Assembly (NCBI GenBank): GCA_945787845.1
Contig: CALZJH010000004.1
Location: 186,001-250,000, forward strand
DNA length: 64,000 nucleotides
DNA from: an uncultured Woeseiaceae bacterium
Lineage (GTDB): Bacteria; Pseudomonadota; Gammaproteobacteria; Steroidobacterales; Woeseiaceae
Reading direction: 5' to 3'
The position numbers and the translations under genes were made by a program. The first letter of the stretch is position 1; every line of letters begins with the position of its first letter. Positions 1-8,681 of this stretch are shown here, one piece after another. Under the pieces are notes generated by a model that saw only the letters and a program-made list of their open reading frames with translations, was not told the origin of the DNA and ran no database searches.

Positions 1-658
1 TGATGATGGACTCGACCTGTTTGGTGTACAGCACCTCGCTCGTGGTTGCGTCGATAAGCCGGAAGTTCAGACCGACCCGTCCCTTGCCACTCTTGATGCC
101 GACGCCGCCAACCAGTGGTACCTTCCGGAACAATCCGCCAACGCCGCCGCCGGTGCTCGAGGTGTTCTCCTCGTAGTCGGTGACAACAACCTGCATCAAT
201 AATTCGGCACCAAGCACTTGACCCGTCGCGGCTGCCGAAGGCTGTGCGACACGGCCGGACGTTGCCAGATCCTGCTCACCGAGTACGTTACCCAGCGCAG
301 CACGCTCGACCAGGCGGAAGCGCCCGGTACGATTCATGGTATCGGTGACGATCGCCTCGATGCCGTTGACCGGCACGGTTCCACCCCCGACGTTCCATTC
401 CGATTCGTAGGTGTTGCCGGCCGAATCAGTCACCTTGTAGGAACTGGCCGAGGAGTTGTTATCGACCTCCAGTACACCAACGCGAGTCTTTTTGCCCGCA
501 AAATCTCCCCACTCGATGTTGAGCAGGTACTTGGCATCGATTTCGTCAATCTGCTCAGGTAACGGCGAGCGGCCCTTCTCGCTCGCGGAATAGGCCAGGA
601 AGTCCGCGGACGCGAAGCTGAAGGCCAGAAGTAGAAAACCAGCAAGTAACAGGCGCAT
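1..658 (-). CDS. CsgG-like secretion/assembly family protein (3' end outside window)
   Basis: The reading frame opens with ATG at 658 and runs off the left edge after 219 codons, so the C-terminus is missing. It begins with a hydrophobic signal peptide (MRLLLAGFLLLAFSFASA). A CsgG/HfaB-type fold follows, with the features GVLEVDNNSS, DTMNRTGRFRLVERAALGNV and a Gly-rich stretch before GRVGLNFRLIDATTSEVLY. CsgG forms the outer-membrane curli secretion pore in E. coli, but many CsgG-domain proteins are not curli related. Unlike E. coli CsgG, no lipobox cysteine follows the signal peptide, so this copy is probably periplasmic or differently anchored. No other curli gene is visible here. Confidence 0.8.
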   Translation of the reverse strand, partial: MRLLLAGFLLLAFSFASADFLAYSASEKGRSPLPEQIDEIDAKYLLNIEWGDFAGKKTRVGVLEVDNNSSASSYKVTDSAGNTYESEWNVGGGTVPVNGIEAIVTDTMNRTGRFRLVERAALGNVLGEQDLATSGRVAQPSAAATGQVLGAELLMQVVVTDYEENTSSTGGGVGGLFRKVPLVGGVGIKSGKGRVGLNFRLIDATTSEVLYTKQVESII

Positions 659-816
659 TTGGATCCCCTTCAAGTAATTTTTCTTGTCGTTATATGGTCC
701 AATGATACTACTGCGCCCGCGCAACGTGGTGCAACCTGAACCCGGCTCCCGTCCGAAGAAGGCCCTGCCGCTGGCGTTGTGTGATCTGATCGTCTGGCGA
801 CTGCAAGCTCACAGAA

Positions 817-1530
817 TTAGGCTGGCGCCGGCGCAGAATATAAACCAAGTATCAGTGCGACATGTGCTGCTGAATGCGCCAATATGACTATCCATAAATT
901 GCGACCGCATAGCAGGTAGGCTGCGCCCCAGATCAATCCCATCACCGATGTCATCACTACTCCACCGAGGCCCCACTGGAAGTGTACTGAGCCGAATATC
1001 AACGCCTGCGACACAACTGCGAGCACCGCGGCCGCCGGGGCCTCGCCATAGAGACGCTCGAATTGCCGGATCAGGAAGCCGCGATACACGATTTCTTCGG
1101 GTATTGCGGCGGTCAGCGGTAGCAGTAACGCCATCGCCACGGCCGCCTGCGCATTGCCGCGAATGAAGTCGTATCGCGACATGTCCGGTGGCGGCAGGTC
1201 AAAATACGGCGCGAGTAGCTGGGGGACGAGCGCCTGTGCAGTGCCGAAGACAACCAGTATGCCGAACACCCAGAAGGGGACCGTCCACCAACGCCTGGGC
1301 CGGGTCATTCCCAGGCCAGCCAGCGATCCGGCCTGTCTAATCGTCAGCCACAACGCCGTGATCGCGCCTGCCATGACCGCAATGACGCCTCGTGCCTCCT
1401 CGCCCCAGGGGAGGCGGTCGGCCACGGCGAGCTCGCCGCCGAAAGCGACGGCCGATACGACAATAACAATGGCAATGGCGGTCAACGGACGTGGCCGCTG
1501 GTCCCGGACGTGCATTGATGTTCCGGTCAT
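817..1530 (-). CDS. CPBP family intramembrane metalloprotease
   Basis: This is a 237-aa polytopic membrane protein of the CAAX-protease/bacteriocin-processing (CPBP, Abi) family. The conserved motifs are present: the EExxxR motif as PEEIVYRGF, the FxxxH motif as FGSVHF, and a final HSAAH pair. In Rce1 relatives these Glu and His residues form the active site inside the membrane. The substrate cannot be predicted. The start at 1530 is supported by GGAGGG eight bases upstream. It is transcribed divergently from the DUF305-LVIVD gene and probably stands alone. Confidence 0.88.
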   Translation of the reverse strand: MTGTSMHVRDQRPRPLTAIAIVIVVSAVAFGGELAVADRLPWGEEARGVIAVMAGAITALWLTIRQAGSLAGLGMTRPRRWWTVPFWVFGILVVFGTAQALVPQLLAPYFDLPPPDMSRYDFIRGNAQAAVAMALLLPLTAAIPEEIVYRGFLIRQFERLYGEAPAAAVLAVVSQALIFGSVHFQWGLGGVVMTSVMGLIWGAAYLLCGRNLWIVILAHSAAHVALILGLYSAPAPA

Positions 1531-1692
1531 CGAAATTGCCCTCCATTGGAGACGTTGAAACGCCGCGACGGATTTCGCGTCAAGATAGCCGATCTGGCGG
1601 CAGGTGGGCTCGACATGCAGTAGGATTCAATAATCTGGAGTCACTACAGTCTATGTGAATACCCGTCGCACATCGACACTGGAGGAAGTACC

Positions 1693-4122
1693 TTGCAACG
1701 AGTTTCCGCTTTTCTACGTCGCTTGACTGGTTGCGCCATCGTGGGCGTCTTTTCTTTCGGTGCGTCGACAGCCGCGTTCTCACAGGCGCCGATCGTGCAG
1801 CCGGGTGCACCCGGCGAGCCTTCGCGTGAGCTGAGTGCCGACGCCGCCGTCGAGATAGCCGACACCAGTTACTCGCCCGATGACGCGCAGTTCATGCGGG
1901 ACATGATTCCGCACCACCACCAGGCCATCGAGATGGCGGACCTGGTTGCCGACCGGACCAACCGGCCGGAATTGATCGATGTCGCCGGGCGTATCAATGC
2001 GTCTCAGGGAGACGAGATTGCGTTCATGCAGCAATGGCTGCGCGAGCGCGGCGAGCCGGTTCCTGACCCCACGCTGCATCACGCCATGCATACATCCCAT
2101 ACGATGGCCGGTATGGCGACGCCTGAGCAGATGGCGGAGCTTGCGGCGTCGAAGGGTACCGCCTTTGATCGGTTGTTCCTGCAACTGATGATCACCCACC
2201 ATGAGGGCGCGGTGAAGATGGTGGAAGAGCTGCTCGAACAGCCCGGAGCGGCCTACGACCCGATTCTGTTCGAGTTTACGGGCGACATCACCAACGACCA
2301 GGCCGTCGAGATCGAGCGGATGAACGGGCTACTGGTTTCTCTGTCTGACGACCCACGTGCCGGGCTGAAGGCCGGACTTCTGGACGCAGGTGAGGCGATC
2401 AGGAACCTGGAACTCCTGGCGTCGCTGCCGAAGCCGCCCGGTTTTGTAGACCCTGACAACCCGGCAGAGGTGCCTGTCGCGCCCGGCGGCGATGAGGCAG
2501 AAACGGGCGAGGAGAACGAGAAGCCCACGGAGGACGACGGAGAAAAACGTTCCCCAATGCTCAGTTTTGCCAATACCGACCTGGCCTTTGCGGACGATGT
2601 GCTCGTGGCCGGCAACTACCACGGGTTCAACATTTACCGTCTGCAGGACGATGGTGTGCCGACGCTGATGACGTCGGTCGTCTGTCCTGGCGGGCAGGGT
2701 GACGTCTCAATCGTCGGCGACCTGTTGCTGATGTCGGCGCAGGAAACCCGGGGTCGCCTCGATTGCGGGCTCGGTGGCGTGAGCGAGGACGTCAGTGCAG
2801 AGCGGTTCCGTGGACTCCGGATTTTTGACATCAGCGACCTGTCACGTCCCGTGCAGGTTGGCGCTGTGCAGACCTGCCGCGGTTCGCATACCCACTCGGT
2901 GGTCGCGGGGCCTGGCGACGACGGGAAGATCGTCGTCTACAACTCGGGCACGTCGGCAGTGCGCGAGCAGGAAGAGATGGAGAGTTGCTTCGACGAATTA
3001 CCGGGCGACGAACGAACGGCGCTGTTCCGCATCGACGTCATCGAGATTCCAGTCGACGATCCCGGCAGTGCGCGCATTGTCCATAGCCCTGCCGTATTCG
3101 CCGATCCCGAGACGGGCGCGCTCGCCGGACTGTGGCGCGGCGGCGACCATGGTGATGAAACCCAGGAGACCAGCCAGACAGATCAGTGTCATGACATCAC
3201 CGTATTCCCGGATCTGAACATCGCAGCGGGTGCGTGCTCGGGCAACGGCATACTCTTCGATATTTCCGATCCACTGGATCCGCAGCGCATGGACGTCGTT
3301 GTCGACTCGGGCTTTGCCTACTGGCATTCAGCGACATTCAATAATGATGGCACCAAGGTCTTGTTCACCGACGAATGGGGGGGTGGCAGCCGGCCTCGAT
3401 GCCGCGCCTACGACCCGTTGGACTGGGGGGCCGACGCCATTTACGACATCGTCGATGGCAAGCTCGAATTCCGTGGTTACTTCAAGATGCCCGCGCCGCA
3501 GGTTGAACAGGAGAATTGCGTGGCCCACAACGGTTCGATCGTCCCGGTTCCGGGTCGCGACATCTTTGTTCAGGCCTGGTACCAGGGCGGTATCTCGGTC
3601 ATCGATTTCACGGACTCAGCCAACCCTGTGGAGATCGCGTTTTTCGATCGCGGTCCGATTGATGATGAAGACCTGGTCACGGGCGGTTTCTGGTCGACGT
3701 ACTGGTACAACGGAAGAATTTACGGCACTGAAATTGTGCGGGGTCTGGACGTGCTTGCTCTTCTGCCGAGTGAGCACCTGTCGGAGCACGAGATCGCAGC
3801 GGCCGCCGTTGCCGATCAGGGTGACGTGTTCAATCCGCAGCAGCAGTTCCGGGTAACCTGGCCCGCCGAGCCTGCGGTGGCGAGGGCGTACCTCGATCAA
3901 CTCGAACGCGACGACGCATTGCCGACGTCACTGGTCACCGATTTGGCCGCGGCCCTGGAGGGCGCCGAGGGGGCTCTCGAAGAAGGCACGGGTAGCGCTG
4001 AGCTTGCGGCCAGTCTGGGAGCCCTGGCGCAGAATCTGGAATCAGACGGTGGCGGTCCGGAAAGTCGTCGACAGGTTGCCCTGGCGGCGTCATTGCGTGA
4101 CATCGCCGCAAGAATTCACTAG
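1693..4122 (+). CDS. Secreted DUF305-LVIVD two-domain protein
   Basis: This is an 809-aa exported protein starting at TTG, with GGAGG seven bases upstream and a signal peptide in residues 1-30. Residues 60-215 form a DUF305 four-helix domain with paired His-rich motifs: MIPHHHQAIEMAD near residue 71 and MITHHEGAVKM near residue 168. These motifs suggest metal binding. A Glu/Pro-rich linker (about 255-285) leads to a long LVIVD-type beta-propeller region (about 290-720) with several xxVFDIS-like blades and HTHSV and HNGS motifs. The tail is helical and Ala-rich. DUF305 proteins are often about 200 aa and stand alone, so the fusion is notable. Function is unknown; a periplasmic metal or redox role is inference. 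Confidence 0.85.
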   Translation: MQRVSAFLRRLTGCAIVGVFSFGASTAAFSQAPIVQPGAPGEPSRELSADAAVEIADTSYSPDDAQFMRDMIPHHHQAIEMADLVADRTNRPELIDVAGRINASQGDEIAFMQQWLRERGEPVPDPTLHHAMHTSHTMAGMATPEQMAELAASKGTAFDRLFLQLMITHHEGAVKMVEELLEQPGAAYDPILFEFTGDITNDQAVEIERMNGLLVSLSDDPRAGLKAGLLDAGEAIRNLELLASLPKPPGFVDPDNPAEVPVAPGGDEAETGEENEKPTEDDGEKRSPMLSFANTDLAFADDVLVAGNYHGFNIYRLQDDGVPTLMTSVVCPGGQGDVSIVGDLLLMSAQETRGRLDCGLGGVSEDVSAERFRGLRIFDISDLSRPVQVGAVQTCRGSHTHSVVAGPGDDGKIVVYNSGTSAVREQEEMESCFDELPGDERTALFRIDVIEIPVDDPGSARIVHSPAVFADPETGALAGLWRGGDHGDETQETSQTDQCHDITVFPDLNIAAGACSGNGILFDISDPLDPQRMDVVVDSGFAYWHSATFNNDGTKVLFTDEWGGGSRPRCRAYDPLDWGADAIYDIVDGKLEFRGYFKMPAPQVEQENCVAHNGSIVPVPGRDIFVQAWYQGGISVIDFTDSANPVEIAFFDRGPIDDEDLVTGGFWSTYWYNGRIYGTEIVRGLDVLALLPSEHLSEHEIAAAAVADQGDVFNPQQQFRVTWPAEPAVARAYLDQLERDDALPTSLVTDLAAALEGAEGALEEGTGSAELAASLGALAQNLESDGGGPESRRQVALAASLRDIAARIH

Positions 4123-4175
4123 GGTCGTCCCGCGCAAGCATGCGCCCCACCTGTCAAGCGCTTCAGGAGCTGTGA

Positions 4176-6176
4176 ATGCCCACCGAAATTGAGCAGCAGT
4201 TGCAGGCCGGCATCGAGCATCACCGTGCCGGGCGGCTTCGCGACGCTGAAAACGTCTATCGTTCGATTCTTGCAGATGAGCCGGAGCAGGCCGACGCGCT
4301 GAATCTCCTGGGTATCGTTGCCCTGCAATCGGGCAATGCGCAGGATGCCACGCGACTGTTCGAGGCGGCCGTTAACAGCCGTCCAGATAACCCCGAATTC
4401 CACAACATGCTGGGCGAGGCGCTACGGATGTCGGGGAAGGGGGAGTTGGCGGAATCGAGCTACAAACGCGCGCTCGAGCTCAACCCCGAGTTTGCCGGGG
4501 CTCACAATAATCTGGCCAACCTGTATTTGCAGATGGCCCGCCTCGACGAGGCCATCCGCCACTACCGCGTGGCAATCGACGCTAATCCCGGTTTTCCCAT
4601 GTCCTACAACAACCTGGGTTCGGCTTTGCGCCGGGCCGGCAGACTTGATGAGGCGCAGGATGCATTCAGGAAAGCGATCGAGTTGGTGCCGAACTATGCC
4701 GAGGCCCACACGGGCCTGGGTCTCGTGTACGAAGCGCTGGGGCAACAGGATGAGGCCATTCAGAGTCACCGCCAGGCCCTAACGTTCAATCCGTCCCTCG
4801 CCGAAGCTCACGGCAATCTCGGTAACGCGCTGCGGGCCGCCGGACAATTGGAAGAGGCACGGGTTCACTATGTCAAGAGCGTTGAGCTTAACCCGGCTGA
4901 TGCGCTGGCACATTATAACCTTGGCATCGCTCTCGACGAATCTGCGCGACCGACCGAAGCTATCGCGAGTTACGAGCGGGCGCTGGCACTGGATGCAGAG
5001 CATGCCGAGTCGCACAACAATCTTGGCAATGTGCTCGACCAGGTAGGACGTCACGACGAGGCTGTTTCGCACTACGAGACGGCGGTGGAACTCAAGCCAG
5101 ACTACGCGGAGGCGCGCCGTAACCTGACAAGACTGCGACCCGACGATTCGCAAATAGCAGCGCTTCAAAAGCTGCTGGACGATGCTGCGGTCGACGGCGA
5201 AGACGCGGTTCATTGCCACTATGCGTTGGGCAACATACATCATCGTGCAAAACGTCGCGACGAGGCTTTTCAACACTACCAGCAGGCCAACAATCTCAAG
5301 CGGGCGCGCATCCAGCACAGTTCCAAAGGGTATTCGGAGTTTGTTGATCGTTTGATCGCCGCCTACTCAAGCGAGCGGTTTCGCGACGTCGATGCGGGTG
5401 GTTCGACCAGTGAGGCGCCGGTATTTGTCCTCGGCATGCCGAGATCCGGGACGACGCTGGTCGAGCAGATACTGTCCAGTCATGCTGACGTACACGGTGC
5501 CGGGGAACTCGGGACCCTGGGTGATATCGAACTCGACCTCACCATGCGCTTTGCAGAGCAGGGTGGTTACCCGGAATGCGTATCGGCGCTGTCGAAGGCC
5601 GACCTGGAGGAGGCCGCGTCGCGATACCTGCAGGTGCTGACGGCACGTTCGGGAGAGGCCAGGCGCGTCACTGACAAAATGCCGTCCAATTTTGCGCGTA
5701 TTGGACTGATCAAATTGCTAATGCCGCAAGCGCGAATTATCCACTGTACGCGCGAACCGCTCGACACGTGCCTGTCGAACTATTTTCACTATTTCGCGGT
5801 TGGCAACGAGTTCGCGTGCCGCTTCGAAGAACTGGCTGCTTACTATGCGGATTATCGCCGTTTAATGGCGCACTGGAAAAGCGTATTCCCGCGTGAAATT
5901 ATCGACGTCGCTTACGAGGATGTCGTAGCAGGCCAGGAAGCGACCAGCCGTCGGCTAATCGATGCCATTGGGCTGGACTGGGACCCCAACTGCCTGCGCT
6001 TCCACGAAAACAAGCGGGCGGTGAATACGTTTAACAGCATGCAGGTACGGCAGCCGATCTACACGCGGGCCGTCGGCCGGTGGCAGGAATACGAGGCGCA
6101 TCTTGAGCCGTTGATCAAGGCGCTGGAGTCGGCCGGAATAACAGACGCCGCACAGCGGAGCAGGCTGCCGCAATAG
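4176..6176 (+). CDS. TPR-repeat sulfotransferase family protein
   Basis: The product is 666 aa. The first ~330 residues are about nine tetratricopeptide repeats with the usual NNLGNxL and AxxxYxxALxxxP patterns. A short linker leads to a sulfotransferase domain. Its 5'-phosphosulfate loop is GMPRSGTTLVEQIL near residue 421, and the 3'-phosphate region contains RIIHCTREPLDTCLSNYF. This architecture is common in marine Proteobacteria; the likely donor is PAPS and the acceptor is unknown (protein, lipid or polysaccharide). It has no signal peptide, so it is cytoplasmic. It lies 53 bases after the DUF305-LVIVD gene in the same direction and is convergent with the GH3 gene. Confidence 0.88.
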   Translation: MPTEIEQQLQAGIEHHRAGRLRDAENVYRSILADEPEQADALNLLGIVALQSGNAQDATRLFEAAVNSRPDNPEFHNMLGEALRMSGKGELAESSYKRALELNPEFAGAHNNLANLYLQMARLDEAIRHYRVAIDANPGFPMSYNNLGSALRRAGRLDEAQDAFRKAIELVPNYAEAHTGLGLVYEALGQQDEAIQSHRQALTFNPSLAEAHGNLGNALRAAGQLEEARVHYVKSVELNPADALAHYNLGIALDESARPTEAIASYERALALDAEHAESHNNLGNVLDQVGRHDEAVSHYETAVELKPDYAEARRNLTRLRPDDSQIAALQKLLDDAAVDGEDAVHCHYALGNIHHRAKRRDEAFQHYQQANNLKRARIQHSSKGYSEFVDRLIAAYSSERFRDVDAGGSTSEAPVFVLGMPRSGTTLVEQILSSHADVHGAGELGTLGDIELDLTMRFAEQGGYPECVSALSKADLEEAASRYLQVLTARSGEARRVTDKMPSNFARIGLIKLLMPQARIIHCTREPLDTCLSNYFHYFAVGNEFACRFEELAAYYADYRRLMAHWKSVFPREIIDVAYEDVVAGQEATSRRLIDAIGLDWDPNCLRFHENKRAVNTFNSMQVRQPIYTRAVGRWQEYEAHLEPLIKALESAGITDAAQRSRLPQ

Positions 6177-6224
6177 TCAGGCAGCGCAGCCGTCACGCGA
6201 CGCAGGGGCGCGAGCGCCTGGGAT

Positions 6225-8594
6225 TCAAGGTGTGTACGTCAGTGCATTACAGCGCGCGATAAATTCCTCAATCATTGCGGCGTCGACTTCACCGGCTGTG
6301 AAGTACGGGAACTTGATCATCGGCTGGTCCTGCAGGAAGTCCTGGATGTTCGCGTCCGCCAGCGACATGCCATCGGCCGTGTGGCTGCCGAGCCATGTCG
6401 GCATCAGGTCCATCAACAGCGGTTTCAAATCGGGGTTCGACCAGAACTCCCTGAAGAAACTGTACTCACTGAAGCGATAGTTCAGTTCCCTGTCAGACTG
6501 CAGGGTCAGGTTGGCCTGCAGGCGAATGTCGCGGGACGACGCACCGACGAGTAGCTCGAAGTCACCGCTCTCGGCGATCCACTGGCCATGCCGGGTGCTG
6601 TAGTAGGCGAAATCCCTCTCCGTCAATGCAAATTGAATCGTCTGGCGCTGACCGGGTGCGAGTTCGACTTTTTGAAACCCCCTTAATTCTTTTTGCGGTC
6701 GTTCTACGCTGGCTTCGGAGTCCCGCACGTAGAGCTGGACGACCTCCTTGCCGGCGACGTTGCCCGAATTCGTGACCGTCGCGGAGACGGTCACGGTGTC
6801 CGTATTCGACGCGCGTTCCGGCGACACCGCAATATCGCTGTAAGTAAACTCGGTATACGACAGGCCGTGGCCAAACGGGAATAGCGGGGTGATCTTGCGC
6901 TTGTCGTAGTAGCGGTAGCCCACGAAGATGCGCTCTCCGTAGAGCACTTCGCCGTCTTCGGCAGGAAAATTCAGGAATGCGGGTGTGTCTTCCAGGCGCA
7001 CAGGAAACGTCTCGGCCAGTTTGCCGGACGGGTTGACCTTTCCAAAAATCACATCCGCAACGGCGCCTGCGCCGGCCTGGCCGCCCAGCCAGGCCTCGAC
7101 TATGGCGGGTGCGCTGTCGACCCAGGGCATTGCAACGGCGCTGCCGTTGGTCAACACAACCACGGTATTCGCCTGCCGGTCCGCGACGGTCTCGATAAGC
7201 CGGTTGTGCGATGGCGGGAGATCGATGTGCGTCCGGTCAATTCCTTCGGACTCGTATTGCGGCGGCAAACCGGCAAGCAGGATCGCGACATCGGCTTTTC
7301 CGGCCAGCTCGGCAGCTGCGTCGATCAACGTGAGGTCAGCGTCGTCGCTGAGGTTGTAACCCTGCGCGTATTCGATATCCAGGTTCTGGCCGTACTCGCG
7401 TTTCAGGACATTGAGGAAGCTGTCGATGCGGGGCGGTTTGACTTCCGAGCTGCCGTTGCCCTGGTAGCGCGGTGCCACCGCAAACTCGCCGATAACCGCG
7501 ATCTTCAGCGCCTCGTCGCCTGACAAAGGCAACACAGCACCTTCGTTCTTGAGAAGCGTAATCGCTTCGGATGCGACTTGCCGCGCAAGCTTATGATGTT
7601 CGTCGAGATTCTGCTTATAGGAGGAGCGCGCTTCGGCATGCGCTATTAATACGATACGGAGGATGTCGCGAACCACGCGGTCCAGCTGGGCCTCGTCCAA
7701 ATCGCCGTTCTTGACGGCGTCGACAAGCATCTGGTTCGTCAGGTGTGCGGGTTTGCCCGGCATCTCGAGGTGCATGCCGGCCCGAACACCTTCCACCCGG
7801 TCAATGACGGCATCCCAGTCAGAGATTACGATTCCCTCGAAACCCCATTCCTGCTTGAGTTTTTGGGTCAGCAAGTCCGCTGATTCGGTGCAATACACTC
7901 CCTGCACTCGGTTGTAACAGGCCATGACCGACCAGGGTTGCGCCTCACGTACGGCAATTTCGAATGGCGTCAGGTAGATCTCGTTGAGCGTCCGATCATC
8001 CACATCGGAATTGGCCCACATGCGCTCGGTTTCGAGGTTGTTCGCCGCGAAATGTTTGAGTGACGTCCCGATACCGCGCGATTGAACGCCCTCAATATAG
8101 GCGGCGCCCAGTTTGCCGGACAGGTAAGGATCCTCGGAAAAATACTCGAAGTTCCTGCCGCCAAGAGGCGAGCGCTTGATGTTGACGCCGGGGCCCAGCA
8201 GCAGGTTGACGTCCAGCGCGCCGGCCTCGTCGCCCAGCGCTTCTCCGACCGCTCGCAGGAGCGCCACGTCCCACGTTGCCGACAGCGCCGAGGCCGTCGG
8301 AAAACAGGTGGCCGGCCGTTGATCCCCGTATCCCCAGGTGTCGGTGGATGGCGCTCTCCGAAGCCCATGCGGACCGTCGGCCATCCAGATATACGGGATA
8401 TCGAGACGATCGATCGGCTGCGTGCTCCACGCATCGCGCCCGGAGGTCAGGATCGCCTTCTCTTCCAGGGTCATCTGCGACAGCAGGTGGTCGATATTCT
8501 CAATTGACACAGCGCGCTCTCCAGCGGCTTGGGCACTGCCGACCAGCAAGATACCAAGCAGGCCGCCGACCAGGCATAGACGTGTTGCATTCAT
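6225..8594 (-). CDS. Secreted glycoside hydrolase family 3 (beta-glucosidase-like)
   Basis: From ATG 8594 this is 789 aa. I prefer that ATG to the upstream one at 8636 because the signal peptide (MNATRLCLVGGLLGILLVGS) and a GAGAGAA ribosome site fit it. GH3 hallmarks are present: WMADGPHGLR near the N-terminus, KHFAANNLETERM, and the nucleophile Asp in GIVISDWDAV near residue 258. The second alpha/beta domain and a C-terminal fibronectin III-like domain (GKEVVQLYVRD, ELRGFQKV) follow. The last ~80 residues add a helical extension. It most likely hydrolyses beta-linked oligosaccharides in the periplasm or outside the cell. It lies 87 bases after the Rnf-operon peptidase gene and could be read through from it. 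Confidence 0.9.
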   Translation of the reverse strand: MNATRLCLVGGLLGILLVGSAQAAGERAVSIENIDHLLSQMTLEEKAILTSGRDAWSTQPIDRLDIPYIWMADGPHGLRRAPSTDTWGYGDQRPATCFPTASALSATWDVALLRAVGEALGDEAGALDVNLLLGPGVNIKRSPLGGRNFEYFSEDPYLSGKLGAAYIEGVQSRGIGTSLKHFAANNLETERMWANSDVDDRTLNEIYLTPFEIAVREAQPWSVMACYNRVQGVYCTESADLLTQKLKQEWGFEGIVISDWDAVIDRVEGVRAGMHLEMPGKPAHLTNQMLVDAVKNGDLDEAQLDRVVRDILRIVLIAHAEARSSYKQNLDEHHKLARQVASEAITLLKNEGAVLPLSGDEALKIAVIGEFAVAPRYQGNGSSEVKPPRIDSFLNVLKREYGQNLDIEYAQGYNLSDDADLTLIDAAAELAGKADVAILLAGLPPQYESEGIDRTHIDLPPSHNRLIETVADRQANTVVVLTNGSAVAMPWVDSAPAIVEAWLGGQAGAGAVADVIFGKVNPSGKLAETFPVRLEDTPAFLNFPAEDGEVLYGERIFVGYRYYDKRKITPLFPFGHGLSYTEFTYSDIAVSPERASNTDTVTVSATVTNSGNVAGKEVVQLYVRDSEASVERPQKELRGFQKVELAPGQRQTIQFALTERDFAYYSTRHGQWIAESGDFELLVGASSRDIRLQANLTLQSDRELNYRFSEYSFFREFWSNPDLKPLLMDLMPTWLGSHTADGMSLADANIQDFLQDQPMIKFPYFTAGEVDAAMIEEFIARCNALTYTP

Positions 8595-8681
8595 TGGATT
8601 GTTCTCTCGTGCCGTACACTGGACCAAATGTGTCACAGAGAGGAACAGGATGGCAACACCGCGCCGAGCCTCTTGTTGCGA

